From Paraburkholderia ultramafica (lineage in GTDB: Bacteria; Pseudomonadota; Gammaproteobacteria; Burkholderiales; Burkholderiaceae): 64,000 bases of DNA. The stretch covers positions 186,001-250,000 of the forward strand of contig NZ_CADIKK010000003.1 of the NCBI RefSeq assembly GCF_902859915.1, written 5' to 3'. Positions within the stretch are counted from its first letter, which is position 1. The number at the start of each line of letters is the position of its first letter. The position numbers and the translations under genes were made by a program. This document shows positions 1-8,945 of the stretch, piece after piece. The notes below the pieces were generated by a model, which saw nothing but the letters and a program-made list of their open reading frames with translations, ran no database searches and was not told the origin of the DNA.

Positions 1-110
1 AATATTTGCGCCGCGCGGAAGAGGCGCCGTACCGTTTCGCTATCATCGACTCTTCGCAGAGCATTGCGCGAATTCAGAAGCAACTTGAAGAACTGATCGC
101 AATTCTTTGA
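1..110 (+). CDS. tmk: Thymidylate kinase, C-terminal end (partial)
   Basis: Only the last 36 codons lie in the window, read from base 3 to the TGA at 108-110. The peptide contains [20 protein letters not shown], which matches the C-terminal strand and helix of bacterial dTMP kinase, and tmk directly before holB is the standard Burkholderiales order. The enzyme phosphorylates dTMP to dTDP. The identification rests on a short tail plus the neighbour, so it is likely rather than certain. Confidence 0.7.
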   Translation, partial: YLRRAEEAPYRFAIIDSSQSIARIQKQLEELIAIL

Positions 111-203
111 TTTTAAAAGAATATAATTCCGGTTTATAACGTGTGCAAAGTTGGCGTGACATCTCACGTAATGCTATCAACTGATTGATTTCAAAGAGAA
201 ACG

Positions 204-1238
204 ATGATTTATCCGTGGCAAGCCGATGACTGGAACCGCCTGCAGCAGCTGCGCGGCCACTGGCCGCACGCGTTGTTGCTGCATGGACAGGCCGGCATCG
301 GCAAGCTGCGCTTCGCGCAACATCTCGCGCAAGGGCTGCTGTGCGAGGCACAGCAGGCCGACGGCGAGCCGTGCGGCACGTGCGTGGCCTGCAACTGGTT
401 CGCGCAGGGCAATCATCCGGACTACCGGATCGTCGTGCCCGAGGCGCTCGCCGCGGAAGCCGGCGTGGGCGCCGCCGCCGACGAAAAAGTCGACAAGGCC
501 GACGCCGACGAAGGCAAGAAGACCCGCACGCCCAGCAAGGAAATCAAGATCGAGCAGATTCGTGGCCTGCTCGACTTCGTCGGCGTGGGTTCGCACCGCG
601 GCGGTGCGCGCGTGGTCGTGCTGTATCCGGCGGAAGGGCTGAATGTCGCGGCGGCCAACGCGTTGCTCAAGACACTCGAAGAACCGCCGGCGGGCGTCGT
701 GTTCCTGATGGTGTCGGCGCGTATCGACCGTCTGTTGCCCACCATCATCAGCCGCTGCCGCCAATGGCCGATGAGCGTGCCGGCGCTCGCCGTGGCGACG
801 CAGTGGCTGGCCGCGCAAGGCGTCGCCGAAGCGCCGGCGCTGCTCGCCGAAGCCGGCGGCGCGCCGCTCGCGGCGCTCGCGCTCGCCAGCGACGAAAACC
901 GCACGCTGCGCGACTGGACCTTGAAGCAACTGGCCGCCGGTCCGGATTGCGACGCCTTCGCCTGCGGCGAGGCGCTGCAGAAGCTGCCCGTGCCGCTGGT
1001 GCTGGGCTGGCTGCAACGCTGGATGTACGATCTGCTGGCGCAGCGCACCGCCGGCGCGCCGCGTTATTTTCCGCAGGCGTCGGCGGCGTTGACGCGCTGC
1101 GCGTCGCAGGCGGATGCCAGCGCGTTCGCGCGCTTCATGCGCACCGTGACGCGCCAGCGCGCTGTCGAGAACCATCCGCTGAACGCGCGGCTGGTGTTCG
1201 AGGAGCTGTTTATCGGCTACCGCGAGTTGTTCGTGTAA
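204..1238 (+). CDS. holB: DNA polymerase III delta-prime subunit
   Basis: Clamp-loader subunit of 344 residues, part of the complex that loads the beta clamp during replication. A Walker A-like loop (GQAGIGK, residues 28-34) is followed by a zinc-type cysteine cluster (C47, C57, C60, C63) and the SRC motif of clamp-loader AAA+ modules. A charged Asp/Lys-rich insertion sits around residues 92-112, as is common in beta-proteobacteria. Length is close to the E. coli protein (334). The ATG is preceded by a purine-rich stretch at 192-202, 93 bases after the tmk stop, so the two are probably co-transcribed. Confidence 0.95.
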   Translation: MIYPWQADDWNRLQQLRGHWPHALLLHGQAGIGKLRFAQHLAQGLLCEAQQADGEPCGTCVACNWFAQGNHPDYRIVVPEALAAEAGVGAAADEKVDKADADEGKKTRTPSKEIKIEQIRGLLDFVGVGSHRGGARVVVLYPAEGLNVAAANALLKTLEEPPAGVVFLMVSARIDRLLPTIISRCRQWPMSVPALAVATQWLAAQGVAEAPALLAEAGGAPLAALALASDENRTLRDWTLKQLAAGPDCDAFACGEALQKLPVPLVLGWLQRWMYDLLAQRTAGAPRYFPQASAALTRCASQADASAFARFMRTVTRQRAVENHPLNARLVFEELFIGYRELFV

Positions 1239-1359
1239 GCCTGCCCGTGGGACGCCCCGGCCGCGGCGGGCGCATCGCGCCGCGCCGCTCAGGCTGGTCG
1301 TCCGCGATCTGGCCCGTGTTTCGTCCTGTCAATTCGCCTTCCATCTCAACAAAAGCACC

Positions 1360-1884
1360 ATGAGCCTTTCTTACCGCGATGCCACGCTCGACGATCTGCC
1401 CGCGATCGTCGCCATCTACAACTCGACCGTACCGTCGCGGCAAGTCACCGCCGATCTCGAGCCGGTCAGCGTCGAAAGCCGGCTCGCGTGGTTTCACGCG
1501 CACGGCCCGCACAAGCGTCCGCTGTGGGTGGTGGAAGACCCGCAGCAGCCGGGCCGCGTGATCGCATGGCTAAGCTTTTCGGATTTCTACGGCCGTCCGG
1601 CCTATCTGCGCACCGCCGAAGTCAGCATCTATCTCGACGAAAGCGCGCGCGGCCAGGGGCTCGGCAAAAAACTGCTGACGGCCGCGCTCGCGGCCGCGCC
1701 GGCGCTCGGCATCGACACCGTGCTGGGCTTCGTGTTCGGCCACAACGAAGCGAGTCTGCGGCTGTTCCGCGGCTTCGGCTTCGACACGTGGGGCTCGCTG
1801 CCGCGCGTCGCGGTGCTGGACGGCGTGGAGCGCGATCTGGTGATTCTCGGCAAGCGCCTCGACACGGCCACAGCCGCCGCCTGA
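1360..1884 (+). CDS. GNAT N-acetyltransferase (phosphinothricin acetyltransferase-like)
   Basis: A 174-residue GNAT fold. The acetyl-CoA pyrophosphate loop RGQGLGK lies near residues 94-100, followed by the LGFVFGHNEASLRLFRGFGF segment typical of the PAT/Pat-like subgroup, which acetylates amino groups of small molecules such as phosphinothricin or methionine derivatives. The true substrate cannot be told from sequence. It sits between holB and tatD and probably belongs to the same transcription unit. Confidence 0.85.
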   Translation: MSLSYRDATLDDLPAIVAIYNSTVPSRQVTADLEPVSVESRLAWFHAHGPHKRPLWVVEDPQQPGRVIAWLSFSDFYGRPAYLRTAEVSIYLDESARGQGLGKKLLTAALAAAPALGIDTVLGFVFGHNEASLRLFRGFGFDTWGSLPRVAVLDGVERDLVILGKRLDTATAAA

Positions 1885-1917
1885 TTCGCCTCACGCCATT
1901 TTTCGCAGGACATCATC

Positions 1918-2709
1918 ATGTTTGTCGACTCGCACTGTCACATCAACTTCGAAGGACTCGCCGACCGCCTGCCGCAAGTGTTGGAAAACATGCGCAGCCA
2001 TTCGGTCACGCACGCGTTGTGCGTGTCGGTCGATCTGGAGACGCTGCCATCCGTGCTGGAGATCGCCAGCCGGCACGAGAACGTCTACGCGTCGGTTGGC
2101 GTGCACCCGGACCACGAGGACATGCGCGAGCCGAGCGTGGCCGAGCTGATCGAGCTGGCCGCGCATCCGAAGGTGGTCGCGATCGGCGAGACGGGGCTCG
2201 ACTACTATCGTCTGGAAGGCCGCACGATCGCCGACATGGAATGGCAGCGCGAGCGCTTTCGCACCCACATCCGCGCCGCGCATGCGACGAAAAAGCCGCT
2301 GATCGTCCATACGCGATCGTCGGCGGAAGATACGCTGCGGATCATGGCCGAGGAGCGCGCGAGCGAGCCGGGCGGCGTGATGCACTGCTTCACCGAGCCG
2401 TGGGCGGTCGCGGAGCAGGCGCTGGCGCAGAATTTTTATATCTCGCTGTCGGGTATCGTCACGTTCAAGAGCGCGACCGACGTCCAGGACGTCGCGCGCC
2501 GTGTGCCGCTCGATCGGCTGTTGATCGAAACCGATTCGCCGTACCTCGCGCCGGTGCCGTATCGCGGCAAGCCTAATGAACCTGCGTACGTAAGTTATGT
2601 CGGACGCTTCATCGCGCAACAACGCGAGATGCCGGACGAGGCCCTCGCCGCCGCGACCACGCAGAACTTCTTCAGGCTGTTCAAGATTCCCGCGCCAGTC
2701 GGTGCTTGA
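1918..2709 (+). CDS. tatD: TatD-family metal-dependent DNase
   Basis: 263 residues with the TatD metal-site pattern: DSHCHI at the N-terminus (D4, H6, H8), GETGLDYY (Glu ligand), HTRSSAED, MHCFTE and ETDSPYLAP near the C-terminus. Family members are Mg-dependent 3'-5' exonucleases or deoxyribonucleases of the amidohydrolase superfamily. Size and motif order are normal. The gene begins 33 bases after the GNAT stop. Paralogues (YcfH, YjjV) differ little, so the exact orthology is less sure than the family. Confidence 0.9.
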   Translation: MFVDSHCHINFEGLADRLPQVLENMRSHSVTHALCVSVDLETLPSVLEIASRHENVYASVGVHPDHEDMREPSVAELIELAAHPKVVAIGETGLDYYRLEGRTIADMEWQRERFRTHIRAAHATKKPLIVHTRSSAEDTLRIMAEERASEPGGVMHCFTEPWAVAEQALAQNFYISLSGIVTFKSATDVQDVARRVPLDRLLIETDSPYLAPVPYRGKPNEPAYVSYVGRFIAQQREMPDEALAAATTQNFFRLFKIPAPVGA

Positions 2710-2761
2710 TTCATAAAGCCGAGCAATATCAAAAGGATAGGGAAGTTTCCTAAAGTAAGAT

Positions 2762-3502
2762 ATGAAAAATATTTCGATGTCGACCGCTGCATTCCCACAG
2801 ACTTCCGCCGTGCGCGGCGCGCTGGCAACGACCCGGCGCGGCGCGTCGCGGGTCGCGCTCGCCGCCACGTTCGCGTGCGCGGCGCTGACTGGGCTGAGCG
2901 CGTCGCCGGTGCAGGCCGCGCCGATCGATTCGCTGATCAAATCGGTCAAGTTCGACGACATCGACGGTGTCAACAAGCTGCTCGCCAAGGGCATGGACCC
3001 GAACAGCGTCGATAGCCAGGGCATTCCGCTGCTGGTGCTCGCCGCGCGCGAGAAGTCGGACAAGGTCGGCGCGGCGCTGGTCGCCAACCCGAAGACCAAC
3101 CTCGAGATCGAGGACAAGGCCGGCGAGAACGCGATGATGATGGCCGCGCTGGTCGGCGACCTGAACTTCGTCAACCTGCTGATCGCGAAAGACGCCGAGG
3201 TCAACAAGAAGGGCTGGGCGCCGCTGCACTACGCGGCCGCGAACGGTCACGACGATATCGTCAAGGTGCTGCTCGATCATTCGGCCTACGTCGACGCCGG
3301 TTCGCCGAACGGCACCACGCCGCTGATGATGGCCGCGCGCGGCGGCCATGTGTCGACGGTGAAGCTGCTGCTCGACAACGGCGCGGATCTGACGGTGAAG
3401 AACCAGATCGGCATGACGGCGCTCGATTTTGCGAAGACCTACAAGGAGCCGGACGTCGTCGAAGGGCTGAGCGCGCGCCTGCAGCAGATGCAGAAGAAGT
3501 GA
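2762..3502 (+). CDS. Exported ankyrin-repeat protein
   Basis: 246 residues. A long N-terminal region with a hydrophobic stretch (about residues 28-46) ending in SPVQA suggests export to the periplasm. About five ankyrin repeats follow from residue 60 to 235, with recognisable units such as APLHYAAANGHDDIVKVLLD and TPLMMAARGGHVSTVKLLLD. Ankyrin repeats mediate protein binding; the partner is unknown. This gene follows tatD in many Burkholderia, so the context is ordinary. An in-frame ATG 15 bases downstream could be the real start. Confidence 0.85.
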   Translation: MKNISMSTAAFPQTSAVRGALATTRRGASRVALAATFACAALTGLSASPVQAAPIDSLIKSVKFDDIDGVNKLLAKGMDPNSVDSQGIPLLVLAAREKSDKVGAALVANPKTNLEIEDKAGENAMMMAALVGDLNFVNLLIAKDAEVNKKGWAPLHYAAANGHDDIVKVLLDHSAYVDAGSPNGTTPLMMAARGGHVSTVKLLLDNGADLTVKNQIGMTALDFAKTYKEPDVVEGLSARLQQMQKK

Positions 3503-3756
3503 AATGCGTGGCGAACCGGACCGGCGGGCTGACCGTCGACCGGGTTCACCGCGCGTATCTGTCTGAACCTGTGCCTGAACCGCGGCCTGAGCCTGTGTCT
3601 GAACCGCAGCCCGAACCTCGGGCGGAAGATAGCGGCTGCCGGGCTGCTGCCGCCGCGTAAAACAGTGCAGAATGACGACTTTGGCGCGCCGCGTGGCGTG
3701 CCGTCCGGATGCGGCGACGAAAGACCGCCTGATAAACGACCCTCGAAAGGAACACC
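3503..3756. other. Non-coding spacer with degenerate short repeats
   Basis: No convincing gene. Bases 3561-3617 carry several imperfect copies of a CCTGTGTCTGAACCGC-like unit. The reading frames through them give only low-complexity peptides, so they are treated as repeat DNA. Confidence 0.4.
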
Positions 3757-4113
3757 ATGCTGCGGGCTTTGATTTTCGCCAGCGCGTTTGCCGTACCGCT
3801 ATCGGCAGCCGCGTTTACGGGAGGCGACCTCAACAAGCTGTGCACCAAGACGGATGTGGCATCGCGCAGCGCGTGCGCGGCCTATATCGAAGGCGCCGCC
3901 GACGGCATCTTCAACACCATCGACGCGATCGGCGGCACCACCGGCCCGCGAGTCGGCCAGTACTACTGCCTGCCGCCCGACGCGCGCTCGGCGCAGTTGA
4001 CCGACGCGGTGCGCAAGTACATCGCGGAAAATCCGAACGTCGCGGGCTACAACGCCAGCACGGCGATCTCGCTGGGACTCGGCAAGGCGTTTCCTTGCAA
4101 GAGCGGAAGCTGA
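3757..4113 (+). CDS. Exported Rap1a/Tai-like small protein
   Basis: 118 residues with a signal peptide (MLRALIFASAFAVPLSAAA, cut near residue 19) and four cysteines (C29, C40, C71, C114) placed as in the Rap1a/Tai domain. Prototypes of this family are periplasmic immunity proteins against type VI secretion amidase effectors. The C-terminal block with GLGKAFPC is the typical end. No effector or secretion gene lies nearby, so an immunity role is only a family inference. A GAAAGGAAC ribosome site precedes the ATG. Confidence 0.7.
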   Translation: MLRALIFASAFAVPLSAAAFTGGDLNKLCTKTDVASRSACAAYIEGAADGIFNTIDAIGGTTGPRVGQYYCLPPDARSAQLTDAVRKYIAENPNVAGYNASTAISLGLGKAFPCKSGS

Positions 4114-4245
4114 TCCGGGCGGTGGGCTGCAAGCGCGCGTGCCCGCGCGGGTATCCACTGCGGGCGCGTGGGCGTTGTAGTCTGGCGATGCGTTCGTGTC
4201 CGGGCCGGACAGTCGCGGGATTGCAAACCCGTTCCGGGCGGTATG

Positions 4246-4274
4246 CTTCAAATCTGCTTCAAATCTGCTTGAAA
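4246..4274. repeat. 11-bp tandem repeat (CTTCAAATCTG, about 2.5 copies)
   Basis: Two exact adjacent copies at 4246-4256 and 4257-4267, then a partial third copy that diverges after CTT. Intergenic. Confidence 0.85.
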
Positions 4275-4278
4275 CCCG

Positions 4279-4307
4279 GGATCGCCCGTATCCAGAACGG
4301 GCGATCC
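4279..4307. repeat. Perfect inverted repeat, possible terminator stem
   Basis: GGATCGCCCGT at 4279-4289 pairs perfectly with ACGGGCGATCC at 4297-4307 around a 7-base loop. There is no T-run on either side, so termination after the Rap1a-like gene is possible but not shown. Confidence 0.5.
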
Positions 4308-4559
4308 GGGCACCGTTCCCCACTTCGGGGCATGAACACCTAAGATGTCGTTAGATCCACGGGTGTGCCACGCGAACGCGGGGGAACATGCCGCCCGGGA
4401 CGGCGCGTTGCCGGGTGCGGATGCGCCGGTATCGTCGGCGGGGCGCTGTCGGCGAAATCGCGCCCGCTCCGGCGGCGGGGCGCCGCCTGTTTGCCCGGCG
4501 TCCCGGCCCGCCGCGCGCAGCGTGCGACACGGCACGTAACGCCGCGGCCGCGCTTCAGG

Positions 4560-4583
4560 CGCAGCAGTCCTCGCAGCAGTCCT
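4560..4583. repeat. 12-bp tandem repeat (CGCAGCAGTCCT x2)
   Basis: Exact copies at 4560-4571 and 4572-4583, 26 bases upstream of the channel gene start. Confidence 0.85.
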
Positions 4584-4608
4584 GTCTATCACTCAAGCCA
4601 GGAGGAAC

Positions 4609-5841
4609 ATGCCCCCCATGTCTACTTTCGACGACCTCAACCGTGTCGCCGAAGCGCCGTTGCATACGTGGTTCGGCGCCTTGGTCGTGTCGTTCATCGT
4701 GGTGGCGGTGGCCATCGGCGTCCATCGGTTCGGCGCGCGCGTCGTGATGCGCATCGCGCGGCCGCATCCGCTGACCAGCGTGGTGCTGCGCTATATCGAC
4801 AAGCCGTCGCTGTTCGTCCTTGTGATTCTGGTGCTGGAAGGCGTGTGGGCCGAGGCGCCCGATACGCTCAATCACATCGAGCCGTTGCGCGATATCACCG
4901 CGATCGCGCTGATCGCGGCGCTCACGTGGCTGTCGGTGCGCTCGGCGGCGGCCATCGGCGAGGCGATCGTGCGCGCCCATCCGCTCGATACTGTCGACAA
5001 CCTGCAGGCGCGCCGCATCCACACGCAGGCGCGGGTGCTGGCGCGCTCGGTGATGATTCTGATCGTGATCGTCGGCACGGGCGGCGCGTTGATGACCTTC
5101 CCGAATGTCCGCCAGGTCGGCGCGAGTTTGCTGGCCTCGGCGGGGGTCGCCGGTCTGGTCGCCGGTATCGCGGCACGGCCCGTGCTCGGCAATCTGATTG
5201 CCGGCTTGCAGATCGCGTTGTCGCAGCCGATCCGGCTCGATGATGTGGTCGTGATTCAGGGCGAGTGGGGGCGTATCGAGGAAATCACCGGCACGTATGT
5301 GTCGGTGCGTCTGTGGGATCAGCGCCGGCTGATCGTGCCGCTGCAATGGTTTATCGAAAATCCGTTCACCAACTGGACCCGCAGCAGTTCGCAGATCATC
5401 GGCACGGTGTTTCTGTTCGTCGATTACCGGATGCCGCTCGCGCCGTTGCGCGAGGAGCTCGCGCGGATCGTCGAGAGCGCGCCCGAGTGGGATCGCCGCG
5501 TGCAGGTGCTGCAGGTCACCGACGGCACCGAGCGCTCGATGCAGTTGCGCGCGCTCGTCAGTTCGCTCGACTCCGGTTTGAACTGGGATTTGCGCTGCCG
5601 CGTGCGCGAAGGACTGCTCGACTTCATCCAAAGGCACTATCCGCAATATTTGCCGCGCACGCGTGCCGAAGTGTCGGCGGAGCTGGAAACCGCCACGACC
5701 GAGGCGGTCGACTGGGTGCCGCGCAGTGCGCAGGCGCCGGCCGGCAGCACCGCCGCGCATACCGAGGCCGATCCGGTGGCCAGCCGTATCGGCCGGCCGA
5801 GCGCGGCCGAGGCTGCGCAGAAGGCGAAGGAAAAGGCGTAG
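4609..5841 (+). CDS. MscS-family mechanosensitive ion channel
   Basis: 410 residues. Hydrophobic segments near 22-38, 66-80, 96-112 and 144-162 precede the glycine/alanine-rich pore helix (about 171-205, containing LLASAGVAGLVAGIAARPVL) and the MscS beta domain starting VVVIQGEWGRIEEITGTYV. The C-terminus ends in an Ala/Lys-rich tail. Channels of this family open under membrane tension and release solutes on hypo-osmotic shock. The start is uncertain: ATG 4609 has GGAGG only 3 bases away, while ATG 4618 has it at about 12. otsA follows 65 bases later, consistent with an osmotic-stress pairing. Confidence 0.88.
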   Translation: MPPMSTFDDLNRVAEAPLHTWFGALVVSFIVVAVAIGVHRFGARVVMRIARPHPLTSVVLRYIDKPSLFVLVILVLEGVWAEAPDTLNHIEPLRDITAIALIAALTWLSVRSAAAIGEAIVRAHPLDTVDNLQARRIHTQARVLARSVMILIVIVGTGGALMTFPNVRQVGASLLASAGVAGLVAGIAARPVLGNLIAGLQIALSQPIRLDDVVVIQGEWGRIEEITGTYVSVRLWDQRRLIVPLQWFIENPFTNWTRSSSQIIGTVFLFVDYRMPLAPLREELARIVESAPEWDRRVQVLQVTDGTERSMQLRALVSSLDSGLNWDLRCRVREGLLDFIQRHYPQYLPRTRAEVSAELETATTEAVDWVPRSAQAPAGSTAAHTEADPVASRIGRPSAAEAAQKAKEKA

Positions 5842-5906
5842 CGGACCAGGCGCAAGCATCCAACGCGCACCTGCCCGCGCCGAGCGAACCAAGGAGGATA
5901 TCCAGA

Positions 5907-7319
5907 ATGGGTCGACTGATCGTCGTGTCGAATCGCGTCGCTACGCCGACGGAAACCAAAGGATCGGCGGGCGGGCTTGCGGTCGGCGTGTTCGGCGCGC
6001 TGAAAGATGCCGGAGGCGTATGGTTCGGCTGGAGCGGCGACGTGGTCAGCGAGACCGTCGCCAACGCCGGCCCGACGCTGGAACAGGACGGCGCCGTGAC
6101 CTTCGCGACCGTCGGCCTCACGCGCAAGGACTACGACCAGTACTATCGCGGCTTCTCGAACGCGACGCTGTGGCCGGTGTTCCACTACCGCAACGACCTC
6201 GCCCGCTATGAGCGCGAGGAGTACGCGGGCTACCGGCGCGTCAATGCGTGGCTCGCGCACAAGCTGATCAAGCTGCTCGAACCCGACGACGTGATCTGGA
6301 TTCACGACTACCATCTGATCCCGTTCGCCGAGGCGCTGCGCAGCGAGGGTGTCACGAACCGCGTCGGCTTCTTCCTGCACATTCCGTTTCCCGCGCCACA
6401 GATCCTGCTCAACATTCCGCCGCACGAAGAGCTGGTGAAGTCGCTGTCGTGCTACGACCTGCTGGGCTTCCAGACCGCCACCGACGAACTCGCGTTCCAC
6501 GATTACGTGACGCGTCACGCGCGCGGCACGGTGAGCGCGGGCGGTCACGTCGAAGCGTTCGGCCGCAAGCTGCGCACCGGCGTCTACCGGATCGGCGTAT
6601 TCCCCGACGAAATCGCCGAGCAGGCGAAGCGCTACGAAAGCCGGCAGCATGTGCTCGAGCTGAAGCAGAGCCTCGAAGGACGCAAGCTGATCATGAGCGT
6701 CGACCGGCTCGATTACTCGAAGGGTCTGGTCGAGCGGTTCCGCGCGTTCGAGCAGTTGCTGGAACGCTCGCCCGAATGGCGCGGCAACGTCACGCTGGTG
6801 CAGATCGCACCGCCGACCCGTTCAGACGTCGCCACCTACCAGAAGATCCGCCAAGATCTGGAATATGAAGCAGGACGAATCAATGGCCGCTATTCGGGCC
6901 TCGACTACACGCCGATCCGTTATCTGAACCAGCAGTACGACCGCTGGAAGCTGATGTCGCTGTTTCGCGAGTCGCAGATCGGCTTCGTGACGCCACTGCA
7001 TGACGGCATGAACCTGGTCGCGAAAGAGTACGTCGCCGCGCAGAACCCCGACGACCCGGGTGTGCTGGTGCTGTCGGTTTTCGCGGGCGCGGCGGCGGAG
7101 TTGACCGGCGCGCTGCTGGTCAATCCGCATGATGCGATCGGCATGTGCGAAGCGTTGCAGCGCGCCTTGCAGATGCCGCTCGACGCCCGTCAGCGGCGTC
7201 ACGAGATCAACATGGCGGCGCTGCGCAAGAACGATCTCGGTGTGTGGCGCGACACCTTCCTGAACGATTTGCGCAGCGTGCCGGCGCAGCAGCCGGGCAA
7301 GGGCGGCGGGTACACGTGA
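5907..7319 (+). CDS. otsA: Trehalose-6-phosphate synthase
   Basis: 470 residues starting at the ATG preceded by AAGGAGG (5891-5897); the open frame extends further upstream but has no family homology there. GT20 signatures are clear: GGLAVGVFGAL and WFGWSGD near the N-terminus, HDYHLIPFAEALR, HIPFPAPQIL, DRLDYSKGLVERF and LHDGMNLVAKEYVAAQ. The enzyme joins UDP-glucose and glucose-6-phosphate to trehalose-6-phosphate, an osmoprotectant precursor. No otsB phosphatase gene is adjacent. It lies between an MscS channel and a GT4 transferase on the same strand. Confidence 0.95.
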   Translation: MGRLIVVSNRVATPTETKGSAGGLAVGVFGALKDAGGVWFGWSGDVVSETVANAGPTLEQDGAVTFATVGLTRKDYDQYYRGFSNATLWPVFHYRNDLARYEREEYAGYRRVNAWLAHKLIKLLEPDDVIWIHDYHLIPFAEALRSEGVTNRVGFFLHIPFPAPQILLNIPPHEELVKSLSCYDLLGFQTATDELAFHDYVTRHARGTVSAGGHVEAFGRKLRTGVYRIGVFPDEIAEQAKRYESRQHVLELKQSLEGRKLIMSVDRLDYSKGLVERFRAFEQLLERSPEWRGNVTLVQIAPPTRSDVATYQKIRQDLEYEAGRINGRYSGLDYTPIRYLNQQYDRWKLMSLFRESQIGFVTPLHDGMNLVAKEYVAAQNPDDPGVLVLSVFAGAAAELTGALLVNPHDAIGMCEALQRALQMPLDARQRRHEINMAALRKNDLGVWRDTFLNDLRSVPAQQPGKGGGYT

Positions 7320-7543
7320 TGGGGGCGACCCCGCGTCGGATGTAAGCCGAATGTAACAGCACCGAGCAAATGCAAGACCGAGGGCTTTTTGCCGGGCAGT
7401 AGGGAATAATGCTCCGATGCCAGTGGTGCACGCAGTCCGTGCGTCACCGTCGCATTGATTGGAGGTAACGGCGCTGTCATACTCGGCGTCGCTGACGCGC
7501 ACCGCCACGAGGCGCAAGCCGTCAGTTCATGGAGACACAAAAT

Positions 7544-8614
7544 ATGAAAATTGCGCAGATCGCCCCCTTGACCGAATCGGTGCCGCCGAAGCTGTATGGC
7601 GGCACGGAGCGCGTCGTGTCGTACATCACCGAGGCGCTGGTCGAGCTTGGCCATGACGTGACGCTGTTCGCGAGCGGCGACTCCGTCACCAGCGCGAAGC
7701 TCGAAGCGGTCTGGCCGCGCGCGCTGCGTCTGGACCCGGGCATACGCGACCGCATTGCGCCGCATATGCTGTTGATGGAACTGGTGCGCCGCCAGGCCGA
7801 AGAGTTCGACGTGCTGCATTTTCACCTCGACTATTACTCGTTCTCGGTGTTCAAACGCCAGGAGACGCCATTCGTCACGACGATGCACGGCCGGCTCGAT
7901 CTGCCCGAGCAGCAGCCGGTGTTCGACACCTTCAACACCGCGCCGGTGATCTCGATTTCGAACGCGCAGCGTCATCCGTTGCCGCAGGCCAAGTGGCTCA
8001 CCACGGTCTATCACGGCTTGCCGGAGCAGTTGTACACGCCGCAACCGGTCGAGCAGAAGTACCTCGCGTTTCTGGGCCGGATCTCGCCGGAAAAGCGTGT
8101 CGACACCGCGATCCGGATTGCCGGGCGCTGCGGCATGCCGATTCGCATCGCCGCGAAAGTGGACGCCGCCGACCGCGAGTACTTCGAGCGTGAGATCCGG
8201 CCGTTGCTGGACTTGCCGTATGTGGAGTTCATCGGCGAGATCGCGGATAACCAGAAGGCCGAATTCCTCTCCGGCGCGCATGCGCTGCTGTTTCCGATCG
8301 ACTGGCCGGAGCCGTTCGGTCTCGTGATGATCGAGGCGATGGCGTGCGGCACGCCGGTGATCGCGTTCAACCGCGGCTCGGTGCCGGAGGTGATCGACGA
8401 CGGCGTGACGGGCTTTATCGTCGAGGACGAGATCGGTGCGGTGGCGGCGGTCAACCGTCTGCACAAGATGCCGCGTGCGGGCGTGCGGCAGCGCTTCGAG
8501 GAGCGCTTCACGTCGCACCGGATGGCGCAGCAGTATGTGGACGCGTATCAGTCGGTGATTCGCGCGCAAAAGCGTTCGCGCTTCAAGGTGATCGATACGT
8601 CGTCGGGAGGTTGA
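7544..8614 (+). CDS. GT4 family glycosyltransferase
   Basis: 356 residues from ATG 7544, which has GGAGA eight bases upstream; an in-frame ATG at 7529 lacks a ribosome site. GT-B fold features: N-terminal PPKLYGGTERVVSYITEALV acceptor-side loop, FLGRISPEKRVDTAIR at the start of the second Rossmann domain, and the EPFGLVMIEAMACGTPVIA nucleotide-sugar motif (E-x7-E). This compact group occurs beside trehalose or stress genes in many proteobacteria, but the sugar and acceptor cannot be assigned. It is separated from otsA by 224 bases and so may have its own promoter. Confidence 0.88.
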   Translation: MKIAQIAPLTESVPPKLYGGTERVVSYITEALVELGHDVTLFASGDSVTSAKLEAVWPRALRLDPGIRDRIAPHMLLMELVRRQAEEFDVLHFHLDYYSFSVFKRQETPFVTTMHGRLDLPEQQPVFDTFNTAPVISISNAQRHPLPQAKWLTTVYHGLPEQLYTPQPVEQKYLAFLGRISPEKRVDTAIRIAGRCGMPIRIAAKVDAADREYFEREIRPLLDLPYVEFIGEIADNQKAEFLSGAHALLFPIDWPEPFGLVMIEAMACGTPVIAFNRGSVPEVIDDGVTGFIVEDEIGAVAAVNRLHKMPRAGVRQRFEERFTSHRMAQQYVDAYQSVIRAQKRSRFKVIDTSSGG

Positions 8615-8679
8615 GGCGGCGGGTGCGGCTCATGCGCTGCGTCGGGCAGCGCATCGAGAAGCGCGGCACAGTGAAAAAG

Positions 8680-8712
8680 AACGGCGGTGTGCGATGCGCA
8701 CCGCCGTTTTTC
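8680..8712 (+). terminator. Rho-independent terminator
   Basis: AACGGCGGTG (8680-8689) pairs with CACCGCCGTT (8699-8708) and is followed by TTTTT on the + strand; an A-run precedes it, so it could also work in reverse. It ends the glycosyltransferase transcript. Confidence 0.88.
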
Positions 8713-8945
8713 ATTGCTGCTTCACGCTGAACGATTGAATCGGGCAACGAGCGGATTGCGGCAGCAAAGGCCTGGCAGGACCGCTTGAAAAGCGGTTCGA
8801 CCGGAAGCTCCACCAAGCCTGCCACCGCGGCGCGCCACGATGCAGTCGCGGCACTGCGCAGGCTTGCGTGTGCCCCGGCCACCGCTACTCATGGAACCGG
8901 GCGGTGCGCACGCATGCCTCGCAGACCGGCAAACCGATAGCGCGC
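8713..8945. other. Spacer without supported gene
   Basis: The rest of the 331-base gap between the glycosyltransferase and the SYLF gene. Only shadow frames are seen. Confidence 0.5.

Larger units (their letters stand above)
4114..4608. other. Intergenic region with repeats and a hairpin
   Basis: About 495 bases without a supported gene. It holds an 11-bp tandem repeat (CTTCAAATCTG, 4246-4267 plus a partial third copy), an 11-bp perfect stem-loop (4279-4289 with 4297-4307) that has no U-tract, and a 12-bp tandem repeat (4560-4583) just before the mechanosensitive channel gene. Its open frames have arginine- and proline-rich composition typical of shadow frames. Confidence 0.5.

Noticed and set aside
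4345..4539. 64-codon frame before the channel gene
   Set aside because: Pro/Arg/Ala-rich composition and no ribosome site; likely chance.
5265..5906. Upstream extension of otsA to 684 codons
   Set aside because: It overlaps the MscS channel gene; the family start MGRLIVVSN with AAGGAGG upstream is at 5907.
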